The position numbers and the translations under genes were made by a program. Of a stretch of DNA of 50,626 bases, positions 17,150-25,561 are shown in pieces. The stretch covers positions 1 through 50,626 of the forward strand of contig JALHMQ010000027.1 of the NCBI GenBank assembly GCA_022843955.1. Reading direction: 5' to 3'. Below the pieces are notes generated by a model. The model ran no database searches. It was not told where the DNA came from and saw only the letters and a list, made by a program, of their open reading frames with translations. Each line of letters begins with the position of its first letter. The first letter of the stretch is position 1. Source of the DNA: Burkholderiaceae bacterium. Lineage in GTDB: Bacteria; Pseudomonadota; Gammaproteobacteria; Burkholderiales; Burkholderiaceae_F.

Positions 17150-17196
17150 TGCGCATGTATGGTGACTCGCCCTCTCCAATCGCGCGGCCCCCTCTG

Positions 17197-18165
17197 ATGC
17201 CGAAACACCCCAGCCAGCCCACATCGTCGCGCCCGCGACGCAAGCGCCCGATCCAACTGCAGGCGCTGCGCGGCTTCGAGTCCGCGGCCCGTCATCGCTC
17301 ATTCACGCTGGCCGCCGCCGAGCTGAAGCTCACCCAGTCGTCGATCAGTCGGCAGGTGGCGGCGCTGGAAGCGGACGTCGGCCTCGCGCTGTTCACCCGA
17401 CATACGCGCGCGCTGCGGCTGACGCCGGCCGGTGAGCGCCTGTTCTTGTCGGTGCAGCAGGCGCTGGCGGCGATCGACCGCACGGTCGACGAGGTTCGGG
17501 GCGGCGGCGCGGCACGCCGCGTCACCGTGGCGACCTATGCGTCTTTTGCATCGCTGTGGCTGGTGCCGCGCCTGGCGGAGTTCCAGCGGCTGCACCCGGG
17601 GATCGAGATCCGCATCGACGCGGCGGATCGGCTGGTCGATCTGGAAGCCGAGGGCGTCGATATCGCGCTGCGCTGGCTGCGCCCCAACCTGCCGCCGCCG
17701 GCCAACGCCGTGCTGCTGGGCAAAGAGGAGTTCAACGTCGCCTGCAGTCCGCGCCTGCTGCAGACCGCCGGCGTCACGCTGAAGTCCCCGTCCGATCTCG
17801 ATCAATTACCGGTGCTGGCGATGGACGAGTCGGTCCCGAGTGCGCCGTACAGCAGCTGGGACAAATGGTGCAGCCTGGCCGGCATTGCGCCGATCGAGGG
17901 CGTGGCGCGGCTGGTCTTCACCTATGTCGATCAGTCGGTCCAGGCGGCCGTACGCGGGCAGGGTGTCGCGCTGGTGCGCACGCCGTTCCTCGACGACCTG
18001 GTGGCCTCAAACGACCTGATCGTGCCGTTTCCGCAGCTGCGCAAGCCCACCGGTTTTCGCTACTTCCTGGTCGACAACCCGCTGCGCCGCGACCTGCCGC
18101 ACGTGGCGGCCTTCCGTGACTGGGTCATCGCCGAGTTCAAGCGCGGGCCACACCGCATCACGTGA
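17197..18165 (+). CDS. LysR-family transcriptional regulator (GcvA-like)
   Basis: This protein has 322 residues from ATG 17197; an earlier ATG at 17149 sits inside the operator region and is less likely. The N-terminal winged helix-turn-helix is LQALRGFESAARHRSFTLAAAELKLTQSSISRQVAALEADVG (residues about 20-60). The effector-binding domain spans about 105-310. The ALRGFESAARH and LALFTRHTRALRLTPAGERL phrases place it close to GcvA-type regulators. It is divergent from the DUF2917-GST pair, its likely target. The inducer is unknown. Confidence 0.88.
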   Translation: MPKHPSQPTSSRPRRKRPIQLQALRGFESAARHRSFTLAAAELKLTQSSISRQVAALEADVGLALFTRHTRALRLTPAGERLFLSVQQALAAIDRTVDEVRGGGAARRVTVATYASFASLWLVPRLAEFQRLHPGIEIRIDAADRLVDLEAEGVDIALRWLRPNLPPPANAVLLGKEEFNVACSPRLLQTAGVTLKSPSDLDQLPVLAMDESVPSAPYSSWDKWCSLAGIAPIEGVARLVFTYVDQSVQAAVRGQGVALVRTPFLDDLVASNDLIVPFPQLRKPTGFRYFLVDNPLRRDLPHVAAFRDWVIAEFKRGPHRIT

Positions 18166-18198
18166 GCGGTGCGGTGGCGGTGAGGTGGTGCGCGGCTG

Positions 18199-19215
18199 CT
18201 AGGCGACGCCGGCCTGATGCGCCTGGCGATCCGCGTGATAGCTGGAGCGCACCATCGCCCCAGAGGCGACGTTGGAAAAGCCCATCGCCAGCCCCTCGCG
18301 CTCGAACAGGGCGAACACGTCGGGGTGGACATAGCGCTGCACGGGGTAGTGCGCGTTGCTGGGCGCCAGGTACTGGCCCAGCGTCAGCATCTCGACATCG
18401 TGCGCACGCAGATCGCGCATCGCATCGAGGATCTCGTGATCCTCTTCGCCCAGGCCGAGCATCAATCCGCTCTTGGTCGGCACGTCCATGCCGCGCGCGC
18501 GCAAGCGGCGCTTGAACTCCTGCAGCAGGCGCAATGAGTGCGCGTAGTCGGAGCCGGGGCGCGCCACCTTGTACATGCGCGGCACGGTTTCCATGTTGTG
18601 GTTCATGACATCGGGCGGTGCGGCTTCGAGGATCTCGAGCGCCCGGTCCAGTCGACCGCGGAAGTCGGGTATCAGCACCTCGATGCGCGTGGCCGGCGAC
18701 AGCGCCCGCACCGCGCGGATGCAGTCGACGAAGTGCTGCGCGCCGCCGTCTTTCAGGTCGTCGCGATCGACCGAGGTGATGACGACGTAGGCGAGCTTGA
18801 GCGCAGCAATCGTCTTGGCGAGGTTGGCGGGCTCATCGACATCGAGCGGCTGCGGCCGTCCATGCGCCACGTCGCAGAAGGTGCAGCGGCGCGTGCACTT
18901 GTCGCCCATGATCATGAAGGTCGCCGTGCCCTTGCCGAAGCACTCGCCGATGTTGGGGCAGCTGGCTTCTTCGCACACGGTGTGCAGCCGGTGCTCGCGC
19001 AGGATGTTCTTGATCTCGTAGAAACGGGTCGAGGCCGAGCCGGCCTTCACGCGGATCCAGTCGGGCTTGCGCAGGGCAGCACGGGTCTCGCGTGCGGCGA
19101 TGACTTCTACCGGAAACTTCTTGAACACGACCCCGGTCTTGGCGTCGCCTTTCTTCTTGGCAAACGGGTCGAGGGTCGGGGTGCCGGACGCGTCCGGCTT
19201 CTCAGGAGAACTCAT
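18199..19215 (-). CDS. lipA: Lipoyl synthase
   Basis: This radical-SAM enzyme inserts two sulfurs into the octanoyl chain carried by lipoyl domains. It has 338 residues from the ATG at 19215. The auxiliary cluster cysteines are in [12 protein letters not shown] and the radical-SAM CxxxCxxC is CTRRCTFC. The C-terminal Ser that ligates the auxiliary cluster lies in VRSSYHA. The start overlaps the lipB stop by 4 bp, so LipB and LipA, which act in series, are translationally coupled. An open frame beyond 19215 is a shadow of lipB. Confidence 0.97.
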   Translation of the reverse strand: MSSPEKPDASGTPTLDPFAKKKGDAKTGVVFKKFPVEVIAARETRAALRKPDWIRVKAGSASTRFYEIKNILREHRLHTVCEEASCPNIGECFGKGTATFMIMGDKCTRRCTFCDVAHGRPQPLDVDEPANLAKTIAALKLAYVVITSVDRDDLKDGGAQHFVDCIRAVRALSPATRIEVLIPDFRGRLDRALEILEAAPPDVMNHNMETVPRMYKVARPGSDYAHSLRLLQEFKRRLRARGMDVPTKSGLMLGLGEEDHEILDAMRDLRAHDVEMLTLGQYLAPSNAHYPVQRYVHPDVFALFEREGLAMGFSNVASGAMVRSSYHADRQAHQAGVA

Positions 19216-19919
19216 CGCGCGATGTCGATCGGTGCGGGGGCGGGTGCAGCGGAATCGAGGCGCGGCGACAGATGCTGCACCAGGCGCTCGCAGAGCAGGT
19301 CGGCCGCCTGCTGCCACGTGACGGTCGAACCCAGTGTAGCCAAGTCGACCGTCGGCAATCCGGCGTAGCCACAGGGGTTGATGCGGGCAAACGGCGCAAG
19401 ATCCATCGCCACGTTGAGCGCCACCCCGTGATAGCTGCACCCGCGCGTGACCTTGATGCCGAGGGCGGCGATCTTCGCCAGCCCCGTCAGTTCGCCGGTG
19501 GCCCGGCTGGTCGGCCACGGCACGTAGACACCGGGGGCGCCACGCGCCCGCCGCCCATCGACGCCACACGCCGCAAGCGTCTGCACCACCGCCTGCTCGA
19601 TGCGGAACACGAGTTCCTTCACGTAGATGCCGAGTCGACGCAGGTCGACCAGCACATAGATCACCACCTGCCCCGGTCCGTGATAGGTCACCTGTCCACC
19701 GCGATCGCTCGCCACCACCGGGATCTCGCCAGGCTGCAGCAAATGGTCGCGCTTGCCGGCCTGCCCCAGCGTGAACACCGGTGCATGCTCGACCATCCAC
19801 AACTCGTCGCGCGTGGTGGCGGTGCGCTGCGCGGTGAACGCGCGCATCGACTCCCACGTGGCAACGTAGTCGGCGCGCCCGAGCGCGCGCACCACGGGTG
19901 CCAGCGGCAACGCTGTCAT
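19212..19919 (-). CDS. lipB: Octanoyl-[ACP]:protein N-octanoyltransferase
   Basis: It transfers octanoate from ACP to the lipoyl domains of target enzymes, the step before LipA. It has 235 residues. Family blocks are [42 protein letters not shown] and [22 protein letters not shown], which carries the catalytic Lys and Cys. It lies 7 bp after the DUF493 gene and overlaps lipA by 4 bp. Confidence 0.96.
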   Translation of the reverse strand: MTALPLAPVVRALGRADYVATWESMRAFTAQRTATTRDELWMVEHAPVFTLGQAGKRDHLLQPGEIPVVASDRGGQVTYHGPGQVVIYVLVDLRRLGIYVKELVFRIEQAVVQTLAACGVDGRRARGAPGVYVPWPTSRATGELTGLAKIAALGIKVTRGCSYHGVALNVAMDLAPFARINPCGYAGLPTVDLATLGSTVTWQQAADLLCERLVQHLSPRLDSAAPAPAPIDIAR

Positions 19920-19926
19920 CGCAGCC

Positions 19927-20208
19927 TCAAAGCACGACCTTGACCAGCGGATGGCGGGTCAGCTCGCGGTACAGCGCATCGAGCTGCTCGCGCGAGGTGG
20001 CCCGGATCGTGGCCGTCACCGACAGGTAGTTGCCGCCACGGGAGGCGCGCAGCTCGACCGTCGCGGCATCGAAGTCCGGCGCGTGCAGCCGCACCACGCG
20101 CAGGATCTCCTGTACAAAATTGTCGACGCGCTTGCCCATGACCTTGATCGGAAAGTCGGTCGGAAAAGTCAGCAGTGATTCGCCGTCGGGGCTGGTAAGT
20201 GTCTTCAT
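19927..20208 (-). CDS. DUF493 (YbeD-like) protein
   Basis: This protein has 93 residues from the ATG at 20208. The sequence [32 protein letters not shown].. and [35 protein letters not shown] match the small ACT-like DUF493 family, which is almost always encoded just before lipB. Its role is unknown, with a regulatory link to lipoylation suspected from gene order. The open frame reaching back to 20553 overlaps the aminotransferase gene and is not used. Confidence 0.9.
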   Translation of the reverse strand: MKTLTSPDGESLLTFPTDFPIKVMGKRVDNFVQEILRVVRLHAPDFDAATVELRASRGGNYLSVTATIRATSREQLDALYRELTRHPLVKVVL

Positions 20209-20258
20209 CGCGTAAACCGTGTGGCTCGGCGCGCGTGAGCCGGCCGGGCTGATCGAGG

Positions 20259-21116
20259 TCAGTGCAGCGCCTCGATGGCCTGGTCGTAGCCCGCGCGCAA
20301 CTTGGCATAGATGGGGCCGGGCGCGCCGGTTCCAACCGGGGCACCGTCCAGCCGCGTGATCGGCAGGATCTCGCGCGTGGCCGCCGACAGCATCAGCTCG
20401 TCGGCCGCTGCCACGTCCGTCTGCGACAGGCGGCGCACTTCGAACGGCACACCGGCCTGGGCGCACAGCTCGCCGATGAAGCCGTAGCGAATCCCTTCCA
20501 GGATCAGGTGATCGCGCGGCGCCCCGATCACGGTGCCGTCCTTGACCACCCACATGTTGCTCGCCGAGCCTTCGGTGAGAAAACCATCACGGAACTGCAC
20601 CACCTCATCGGCGCCTTGCTCGGCGGCGAACTGGCGCGCCAGCACCGCGCCCAGCAGCGACACGCTCTTGACGTCGCAGCGCAGCCACCGCTCGTCACGC
20701 CGCGTCACTGCGGTCAGCCCCTGGGTGCGCGGCGCCTGGCCGGGCCGCGCGAAGGGCGTGGTCATGGCAAACACCGTTGGCGTGCTGTCCTTGGGGAACG
20801 CGAAGTCGCGCTTGGCCGCGCCGCGCGTGACCTGCCAGTAGATGAACTGGTGCTCGGCCGGACTGGTGGCGATCAGGTCGTCGATCAGCGCGCGCCACTG
20901 CTCGCGACTGAGCGGATTGGTCAGGCCGATCTCGCGCGTGCTGCGCTCGAACCGGTTGAGGTGATGCTCGAAGCGGAACGGCTTGCGGTAGTACACCGGC
21001 ACCACTTCGTAGATGCCGTCGCCAAAGATGAAGCCGCGGTCGAGCACCGAAATCTTCGCCTCGGCCAGCGGCAGGAACTCGCCGTTCAGATAGCAGGTGG
21101 AGTCGTCGAATGTCAT
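20259..21116 (-). CDS. Class IV aminotransferase, D-amino-acid transaminase type
   Basis: This PLP-dependent transaminase has 285 residues from the ATG at 21116. Family blocks are DRGFIFGDGIYEVVPVYYRKPFRFEHHLNRF, the PLP-lysine block RCDVKSVSLLGAVLARQFA (Lys near residue 145) and FLTEGSASNMWVVKDG. The VVPVYYRKPFR block resembles D-alanine aminotransferases rather than branched-chain ones. It heads the DUF493-lipB-lipA operon, an order often seen in Burkholderiales. It may supply D-glutamate or D-alanine for cell wall synthesis. Confidence 0.88.
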   Translation of the reverse strand: MTFDDSTCYLNGEFLPLAEAKISVLDRGFIFGDGIYEVVPVYYRKPFRFEHHLNRFERSTREIGLTNPLSREQWRALIDDLIATSPAEHQFIYWQVTRGAAKRDFAFPKDSTPTVFAMTTPFARPGQAPRTQGLTAVTRRDERWLRCDVKSVSLLGAVLARQFAAEQGADEVVQFRDGFLTEGSASNMWVVKDGTVIGAPRDHLILEGIRYGFIGELCAQAGVPFEVRRLSQTDVAAADELMLSAATREILPITRLDGAPVGTGAPGPIYAKLRAGYDQAIEALH

Positions 21117-21333
21117 GGATGGGTCATCAGGGGGCGGCCGCCTCGGGGCGGTTCGCACGGGTCACGGAATGGGTGCGGATGGCGCGCGAGGGACTCTGTT
21201 CGGACTCTGATCGGCTCGGGCTGGACTCGGAGGGGAGGCGGAGAAAACGCGGAGGGGACTTTACGCCGTGCCTGCCCAGGCAAGCGTCGCGCCGACACTG
21301 GTGCAACGCTGCGGCAGCCACAGCGCGACGCGT

Positions 21334-21891
21334 TCAACGCCGGTTTCGCAGCGCCCGCAGGTAGTCTGCGGCAGCAGACTCGCCCATCAGGCCGGCCACC
21401 AGACGCTCGGCCTCGCGCAGCCGCTCGCGCAGTTCGTCGGCGGTGCGCGTTTGCTCCAGGCGGATCGCCATGATCTCGGCCTCGGGGCCGAGGCGCTCGG
21501 TCAATTCGCGCACGGCGCGCCGCTTGGCTTCCTCGATGGTGACAAGCGGCCGCTCCTCCGCCTCATTGGCAACGGTGTTGACGTCGAGCGCCTCACGCGG
21601 CGCCAGCGTCGACTCGCGCGGCTCTTCGACACGCAGGCCGATGGCCATCGTGGTCGGCCCGGCGAACCCACTGCCCTGGCGCGCGATGAAGCCTTGCGAA
21701 TCGAGCAGATTGATCACCACGTCGAGATCGCTGGTGCGCAGCATCGCGCCCAGTTCGGCAATGGAGCGCCGACCATCGATCATGATGAGGACGCGGCGCG
21801 CAGCCATGTTCAGCGCACCGCCGCGGGTGGCCACCTCGGCCACGCCCTTGGGGGTCTTCGCGAACACGAGCTTGTCGTTCGGTGATGCCAT
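21334..21891 (-). CDS. Conserved-looking hypothetical protein, winged-helix-like N-terminus
   Basis: This protein has 185 residues. Residues about 25-75 (ALNMAARRVLIMIDGRRSIAELGAMLRTSDLDVVINLLDSQGFI) read like a small winged-helix fold of the kind found in response-type adaptor proteins. A variable middle (about 75-105) and a charged helical C-terminus (TIEEAKRRAVRELTERLG.. to ..YLRALRNRR) follow. No signal peptide or membrane segment is visible. I cannot name the family. It stands alone, with gaps of 121 and 217 bp to its neighbours on the same strand. Confidence 0.65.
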   Translation of the reverse strand: MASPNDKLVFAKTPKGVAEVATRGGALNMAARRVLIMIDGRRSIAELGAMLRTSDLDVVINLLDSQGFIARQGSGFAGPTTMAIGLRVEEPRESTLAPREALDVNTVANEAEERPLVTIEEAKRRAVRELTERLGPEAEIMAIRLEQTRTADELRERLREAERLVAGLMGESAAADYLRALRNRR

Positions 21892-22012
21892 GCGGGCGGT
21901 GCTCGGGTGGTCCCGACGCTCCTAATTGTCGTGTCGCGCGGGATGGCGGAATGGGAAGCGTGTGTCGTTGCTGCAGCGCTGATTGGGCTTGTATCGACTT
22001 TGATAAGGGCAG

Positions 22013-22705
22013 TCAACCGTCGATGCCACCGACCTCGGTATCCGGCGCCGCCTCGATCGCATCGGCTGCCAACACATGCCGCAGCACCAGTTGCTTCAAG
22101 AGTCCCAGGCGACGATGAAAGAAGTGGTCCGCGCCGGGCAGCACCACCACCGGCAGGTCTTGCGGGCGGGCCCAGTCGAACACATCGGCCAACGGGATGG
22201 TCTCGTCCTGCTCGCCATGGATCACGAGCGTGTCACGCCGCACCTGCGGCATCGGCCACTTGCCCGCCGCACTTCCCACCAGCACCAGGTGTCGCACCGG
22301 CTGATGCTGGGCGGCGAGCGTGCGCGCCGCCCGCGCCACGACGAAGCTGCCGAAGGAAAACCCGGCGAGCGCGCGCGGCGCGTCTTGTGCCGGCGCCTGC
22401 GCGCCGAGCCACTCGTGCGCGTGCGCCATCAGGTGGAGGAAGTCAGCGGTCTCGCCCTCGCCATGATCGTGCGCGCCCTCGGAGGCGCCGACACCGCGGA
22501 AATTCGGCCGCAAGGCGAGCCAGCCCAGCGCAACGAAGGCGCGCGCCAGCGTGGCGGCGACCTTGTTGTCGAGTGTGCCGCCGTACAGCGGATGCGGATG
22601 ACCGATGAAGGCGGTGCCCCGCGGTGGCCCCGGTGGCCAGTCGATCGCCACCTCGATGCGGCCGGCCGCCCCCTGCAGGTGACGGCGCTCGATGCGCGGG
22701 CCCAC
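22013..22705 (-). CDS. Alpha/beta hydrolase
   Basis: This protein has 230 residues. The nucleophile elbow is GFSFGSFV (Ser near residue 118), the acid is in VIHGEQDETIPL and the catalytic His is in GADHFFHRR. The N-terminal GHPHPLYGGTLDNKV block places it in the family of small bacterial hydrolases often described as CocE/NonD-like or dienelactone-hydrolase-like. It is cytosolic. It lies 7 bp after the ferredoxin gene and is probably co-transcribed with it. The substrate is unknown. Confidence 0.88.
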   Translation of the reverse strand: MGPRIERRHLQGAAGRIEVAIDWPPGPPRGTAFIGHPHPLYGGTLDNKVAATLARAFVALGWLALRPNFRGVGASEGAHDHGEGETADFLHLMAHAHEWLGAQAPAQDAPRALAGFSFGSFVVARAARTLAAQHQPVRHLVLVGSAAGKWPMPQVRRDTLVIHGEQDETIPLADVFDWARPQDLPVVVLPGADHFFHRRLGLLKQLVLRHVLAADAIEAAPDTEVGGIDG

Positions 22706-22712
22706 GTTGGTC

Positions 22713-23021
22713 CTAGATCTTCAACCGGTCGACCACCCGCCCGTGGACCAGGTGTTCATCGATGATCTCGTCGATATCGTGGGCATCCACGTACGTATAC
22801 CAAGTCGCGTCGGGGTACACCACGAGGCACGGACCTTGTTCGCACCGATCGAGGCAGCCCGCCTTGTTGACGCGGATCTTGCCTTCACCCGCGAGATCGA
22901 GTTGCTTGATGCGCTGCTTCGCATGCGCCTGCATCGCGCTGGCGTCGTGAGCATTGCAGCAGACGCGACCGTCGTCGCGCTGGTTCAGACAGAAGAAGAC
23001 GTGCTTGTCGTAGTAGCTCAT
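22713..23021 (-). CDS. Thioredoxin-like [2Fe-2S] ferredoxin
   Basis: This protein has 102 residues. The order KHVFFCLNQRDDGRVCC then KAGCLDRCEQGPCLVVYPDATWY fits the thioredoxin-fold (Shethna-type) [2Fe-2S] ferredoxins, whose cluster cysteines lie in an N-terminal Cx8-10C pair and a CLxxCexGP(C) loop. It is a small cytosolic electron carrier. It is the first of a two-gene unit with the hydrolase at 22013; the VanZ gene upstream is 72 bp away on the same strand. Confidence 0.9.
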   Translation of the reverse strand: MSYYDKHVFFCLNQRDDGRVCCNAHDASAMQAHAKQRIKQLDLAGEGKIRVNKAGCLDRCEQGPCLVVYPDATWYTYVDAHDIDEIIDEHLVHGRVVDRLKI

Positions 23022-23093
23022 GTGGCTGGGTCGCCAAGGGTGATCCGGAGTTCAAACGATCGCCGGGCAGCGGCGGCAAAGGTTGCAGCCAGT

Positions 23094-24206
23094 CTAGCCC
23101 GCTCGCCGCAAGCCGCTGCGGCGTAACCAGGGCAGCACCGCCAGGCCGACCAGAAGCAGCCACGGCCAGGCCGCGGCCAGCCACAGCGCCACCGAATGAA
23201 AGTGCGCCAGTCGCCCCGGCCGGAACTGCGCCAACCAGTGCGCGTTGTAGGGGTTCTCGGGCAGCACGTTGACGGCGGCCAGCCACACCAGCGCCGCCAG
23301 CCAGGCCGCGCCGTAGACCGCCCGCGGCCGGCCGTGGGCGGCCACCAGCAACGCAAGCGCGCCGAGGCACAGTCCGCCCACGGCGCCGGGCGTCAGCCAG
23401 ATGAATGCGCGCTCCGGACCGAACGCTGTGGCGTACGCAAAACTGCGTGCCAGGAGGGCCGCGCCGATGAATCCGAGCAGCAGCACGACACGGGGTGCCC
23501 CGGTATGCATGACGGCCGCCAGGGTCAGCCCCGCGGCGAGCATCGCCGCCACCACCACCAATGCCTCGGCAAGAACGAAGTCGGCCGCATCGAAGTCGGC
23601 CGTCAAGTTGATCTGCAAGTCCAGCAACTCGCCGTTGCCGAACAGCATCGACGCGGGGGCAAGCTGCGCCGCCGGCCACAGCGCAAGCAGCACCAGCAGC
23701 ACGCTGCTTTCGCGCAGGAACCAGCGCGCGCGCAGTTGTGCCAGCCGGCCGCGGTCGATCAGGCTGCTGGCGAATGGCAGCACCAGCAGGGCGCCGACCG
23801 CCGCGCCGGTCACGTTGGTCGCGAGGTCGAGGTTCGACGGGACGCGCCGCGGCAGATAGGTCTGCAGGGCCTCGATGCTGCCGGCGAGCATGGCGCTGGC
23901 CAGCACTGCGACGACCCAGGCGGCCGGGCCGCGGACACCCGGGTGCAACGCCAGCACCAGCAGCGCTCCGAATGGCAGGTAGCCCAGCACGTTCACCACC
24001 AGGTCAAAGGTGGTGACGTGGCGCGGCAGCGGCGCATCGATGAAGGCCGAGGGGCTCACGCCCAGGTCGCGCCAGCCGGACCACGGCGCCAGACCGGCAT
24101 AGACGATCAGCAACACATAGGCGGCCCAGGCCGCACGGGCGAGCGGCGAGGCGCGGCGCTGCCACGACTTGGCGTCGCTCAGGGCGGGGGAGGCAGAGCG
24201 GATCAT
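23094..24206 (-). CDS. VanZ-family membrane protein
   Basis: This protein has 370 residues from the ATG at 24206. The VanZ-like domain fills the N-terminal half: LLIVYAGLAPWSGWRDLG.., DLVVNVLGYLPFGALLVL and EALQTYLPRRVPSNLDLATNVTGAAVGALL. It is followed by about six further hydrophobic helices up to WPWLLLVGLAVLPWLRR. The role of these long VanZ proteins is not established. It is divergent from birA. The open frame continuing to 25865 on this strand is a shadow of birA and coaX. Confidence 0.85.
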   Translation of the reverse strand: MIRSASPALSDAKSWQRRASPLARAAWAAYVLLIVYAGLAPWSGWRDLGVSPSAFIDAPLPRHVTTFDLVVNVLGYLPFGALLVLALHPGVRGPAAWVVAVLASAMLAGSIEALQTYLPRRVPSNLDLATNVTGAAVGALLVLPFASSLIDRGRLAQLRARWFLRESSVLLVLLALWPAAQLAPASMLFGNGELLDLQINLTADFDAADFVLAEALVVVAAMLAAGLTLAAVMHTGAPRVVLLLGFIGAALLARSFAYATAFGPERAFIWLTPGAVGGLCLGALALLVAAHGRPRAVYGAAWLAALVWLAAVNVLPENPYNAHWLAQFRPGRLAHFHSVALWLAAAWPWLLLVGLAVLPWLRRSGLRRAG

Positions 24207-24368
24207 GACTGTGGCCGTGCGCGCGAACGGTACACGGGCGCAGCAAGTTGGTCGCCGCCGCACAGGTCGGGGCGGTACGATCCCAACGACCAGCGGTTCA
24301 TGCCCCCGGCACAGGGCCGAACGCCCTGTTGGCTCGCCCGCGCATCCATTAAAGCTCTTCCTGCAACG

Positions 24369-25313
24369 ATGACCTCCTCTGCCGCACCCGAGTCTGCCGC
24401 TGCCGCACCCAGCGCGGCACTGCGCGCCGCTTTCGCGGCGGCGCTGCGACCGGCGGCGATCGTGGCGGGCCTGCAGGCGCAGGCGGCCAGCGCCGACCGG
24501 ACGCTGCCAGCCGTCGACCTGGATGCGCTCGACGTGGAGACAGTGCTTGCCACCGGCTCGACCAATGCCGATCTGCTTGCCCGCGCACGCATGCGATCGC
24601 CGGGCCGGATGCAGCTGCGCGCCGCCGTGAGTCAGACCGCCGGGCGCGGCCGGCTCGGACGTCGCTGGCATGCCGAACCCGGCGCGGCCCTGCTGTATTC
24701 GCTGGCGCTGCCGCTTGGCCAACGGCTGGCGCCGAGCGCGATCACGCTCGTCGCCGGCGTGGCGTTGGCCGACTGCCTGGCGGCGCGCGGCCTGGATGTG
24801 CGCCTCAAGTGGCCTAACGATCTGCTGCTCGGCGCCGCGCCGGGACGCAAGCTCGGCGGCGTCCTCGCCGAACTCGCGCTCGACGCCGAGGGTGAGCGCA
24901 CGCTGGTGCTGGGCGTAGGCATCAACCTGTGGCTCGACGCCGCGGCGCGCGGCTCGATCGGCCAGCCGGCCGCAGCGCTGGCCGAGCGGATCCCGCTCGA
25001 TAACCTGGCCGGCCAGCGCGAAGACTGGCTCGGAGCCACCGCCTGTGCGGTGCTGCAGGCGGCGAGCGACTGCCTGGTGCGCGGCTTCGTGCCGTACCAG
25101 CCGCGCTTCATGCGGCGATTTGCGGCGCTCGGCGCCGCCGTCGAAGTGATCGAACATGGCGCGCGAGTGGCCGAGGGGCGCGCACTCGGCGTCGATGGCG
25201 AAGGACGACTGCTGGTCGACCGCGGCGGCCGCGTGACCGCATTTTCCAGCGGCGAGGTCTCGCTGCGAACCCGCCCGGCCGATGCCACCGCGACCGCCGG
25301 AGGCGCCGCATGA
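24369..25313 (+). CDS. birA: Biotin--[acetyl-CoA-carboxylase] ligase, without DNA-binding domain
   Basis: It activates biotin with ATP and attaches it to the biotin carboxyl carrier protein. It has 314 residues from ATG 24369. Family blocks are TGSTNADLLARA, AVSQTAGRGRLGRRWHAEPG, LKWPNDLLLG, KLGGVLAEL and LGVGINLW, then the C-terminal SH3-like domain (about 255-305). The first 55 residues are Ala-rich with no helix-turn-helix, so it is a ligase only, not a repressor. Its stop overlaps the start of the repeat mini-ORF (ATGA, 25310-25313). Confidence 0.94.
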   Translation: MTSSAAPESAAAAPSAALRAAFAAALRPAAIVAGLQAQAASADRTLPAVDLDALDVETVLATGSTNADLLARARMRSPGRMQLRAAVSQTAGRGRLGRRWHAEPGAALLYSLALPLGQRLAPSAITLVAGVALADCLAARGLDVRLKWPNDLLLGAAPGRKLGGVLAELALDAEGERTLVLGVGINLWLDAAARGSIGQPAAALAERIPLDNLAGQREDWLGATACAVLQAASDCLVRGFVPYQPRFMRRFAALGAAVEVIEHGARVAEGRALGVDGEGRLLVDRGGRVTAFSSGEVSLRTRPADATATAGGAA

Positions 25314-25561
25314 GCCCGCCGGGCCGCCCCAAGGGCGAATCCCCGAGCGCGAAGCGTGAGGGCATTCGACATCACCCGCCGGGCCGCCCCAAGGGCGAAT
25401 CCCCGAGCGCGAAGCGTGAGGGCATTCGACATCACCCGCCGGGCCGCCCCAAGGGCGAATCCCCGAGCGCGAAGCGTGAGGGCATTCGACATCACCCGCC
25501 GGGCCGCCCCACGGGCGAATCCCCGAGCGCGAAGCGTCAAGCTTGGAGGTTCGTCTCGTGA
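25310..25561 (+). CDS. Repeat-encoded 83-residue ORF bridging birA and coaX
   Basis: ATG 25310 overlaps the birA stop (ATGA) and its own stop overlaps the coaX GTG start (GTGA, 25558-25561). It encodes a 20-residue unit (PPGRPKGESPSAKREGIRHH) repeated three times plus a partial fourth, because the DNA is a 60-bp tandem repeat, a multiple of three. The product would be very basic and disordered. I have a recollection of GRPKGE-type repeat ORFs in Burkholderiales, usually called hypothetical, but cannot verify it here. It may be made as a protein, or simply serve as a ribosome path that couples coaX to birA. Confidence 0.5.
   Translation: MSPPGRPKGESPSAKREGIRHHPPGRPKGESPSAKREGIRHHPPGRPKGESPSAKREGIRHHPPGRPTGESPSAKRQAWRFVS
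25314..25537 (+). repeat. 60-bp direct tandem repeat, three and a half copies
   Basis: Units at 25321-25380, 25381-25440 and 25441-25500 are identical, and a partial fourth (25501-25537) differs at one base (A-to-C change at 25512 in ACGGGCG) before diverging. Each unit begins GGGCCGCCCCAAGGGCGAAT. The left side also shares CCCGCC. Perfect identity of three units points to recent expansion. It contains a small dyad (CGCCC..GGGCG). It is not a CRISPR: there are no spacers. Confidence 0.97.

Noticed and set aside
25314-25537. Possible CRISPR array
   Set aside because: Units are directly adjacent with no variable spacers; it is a plain tandem repeat.
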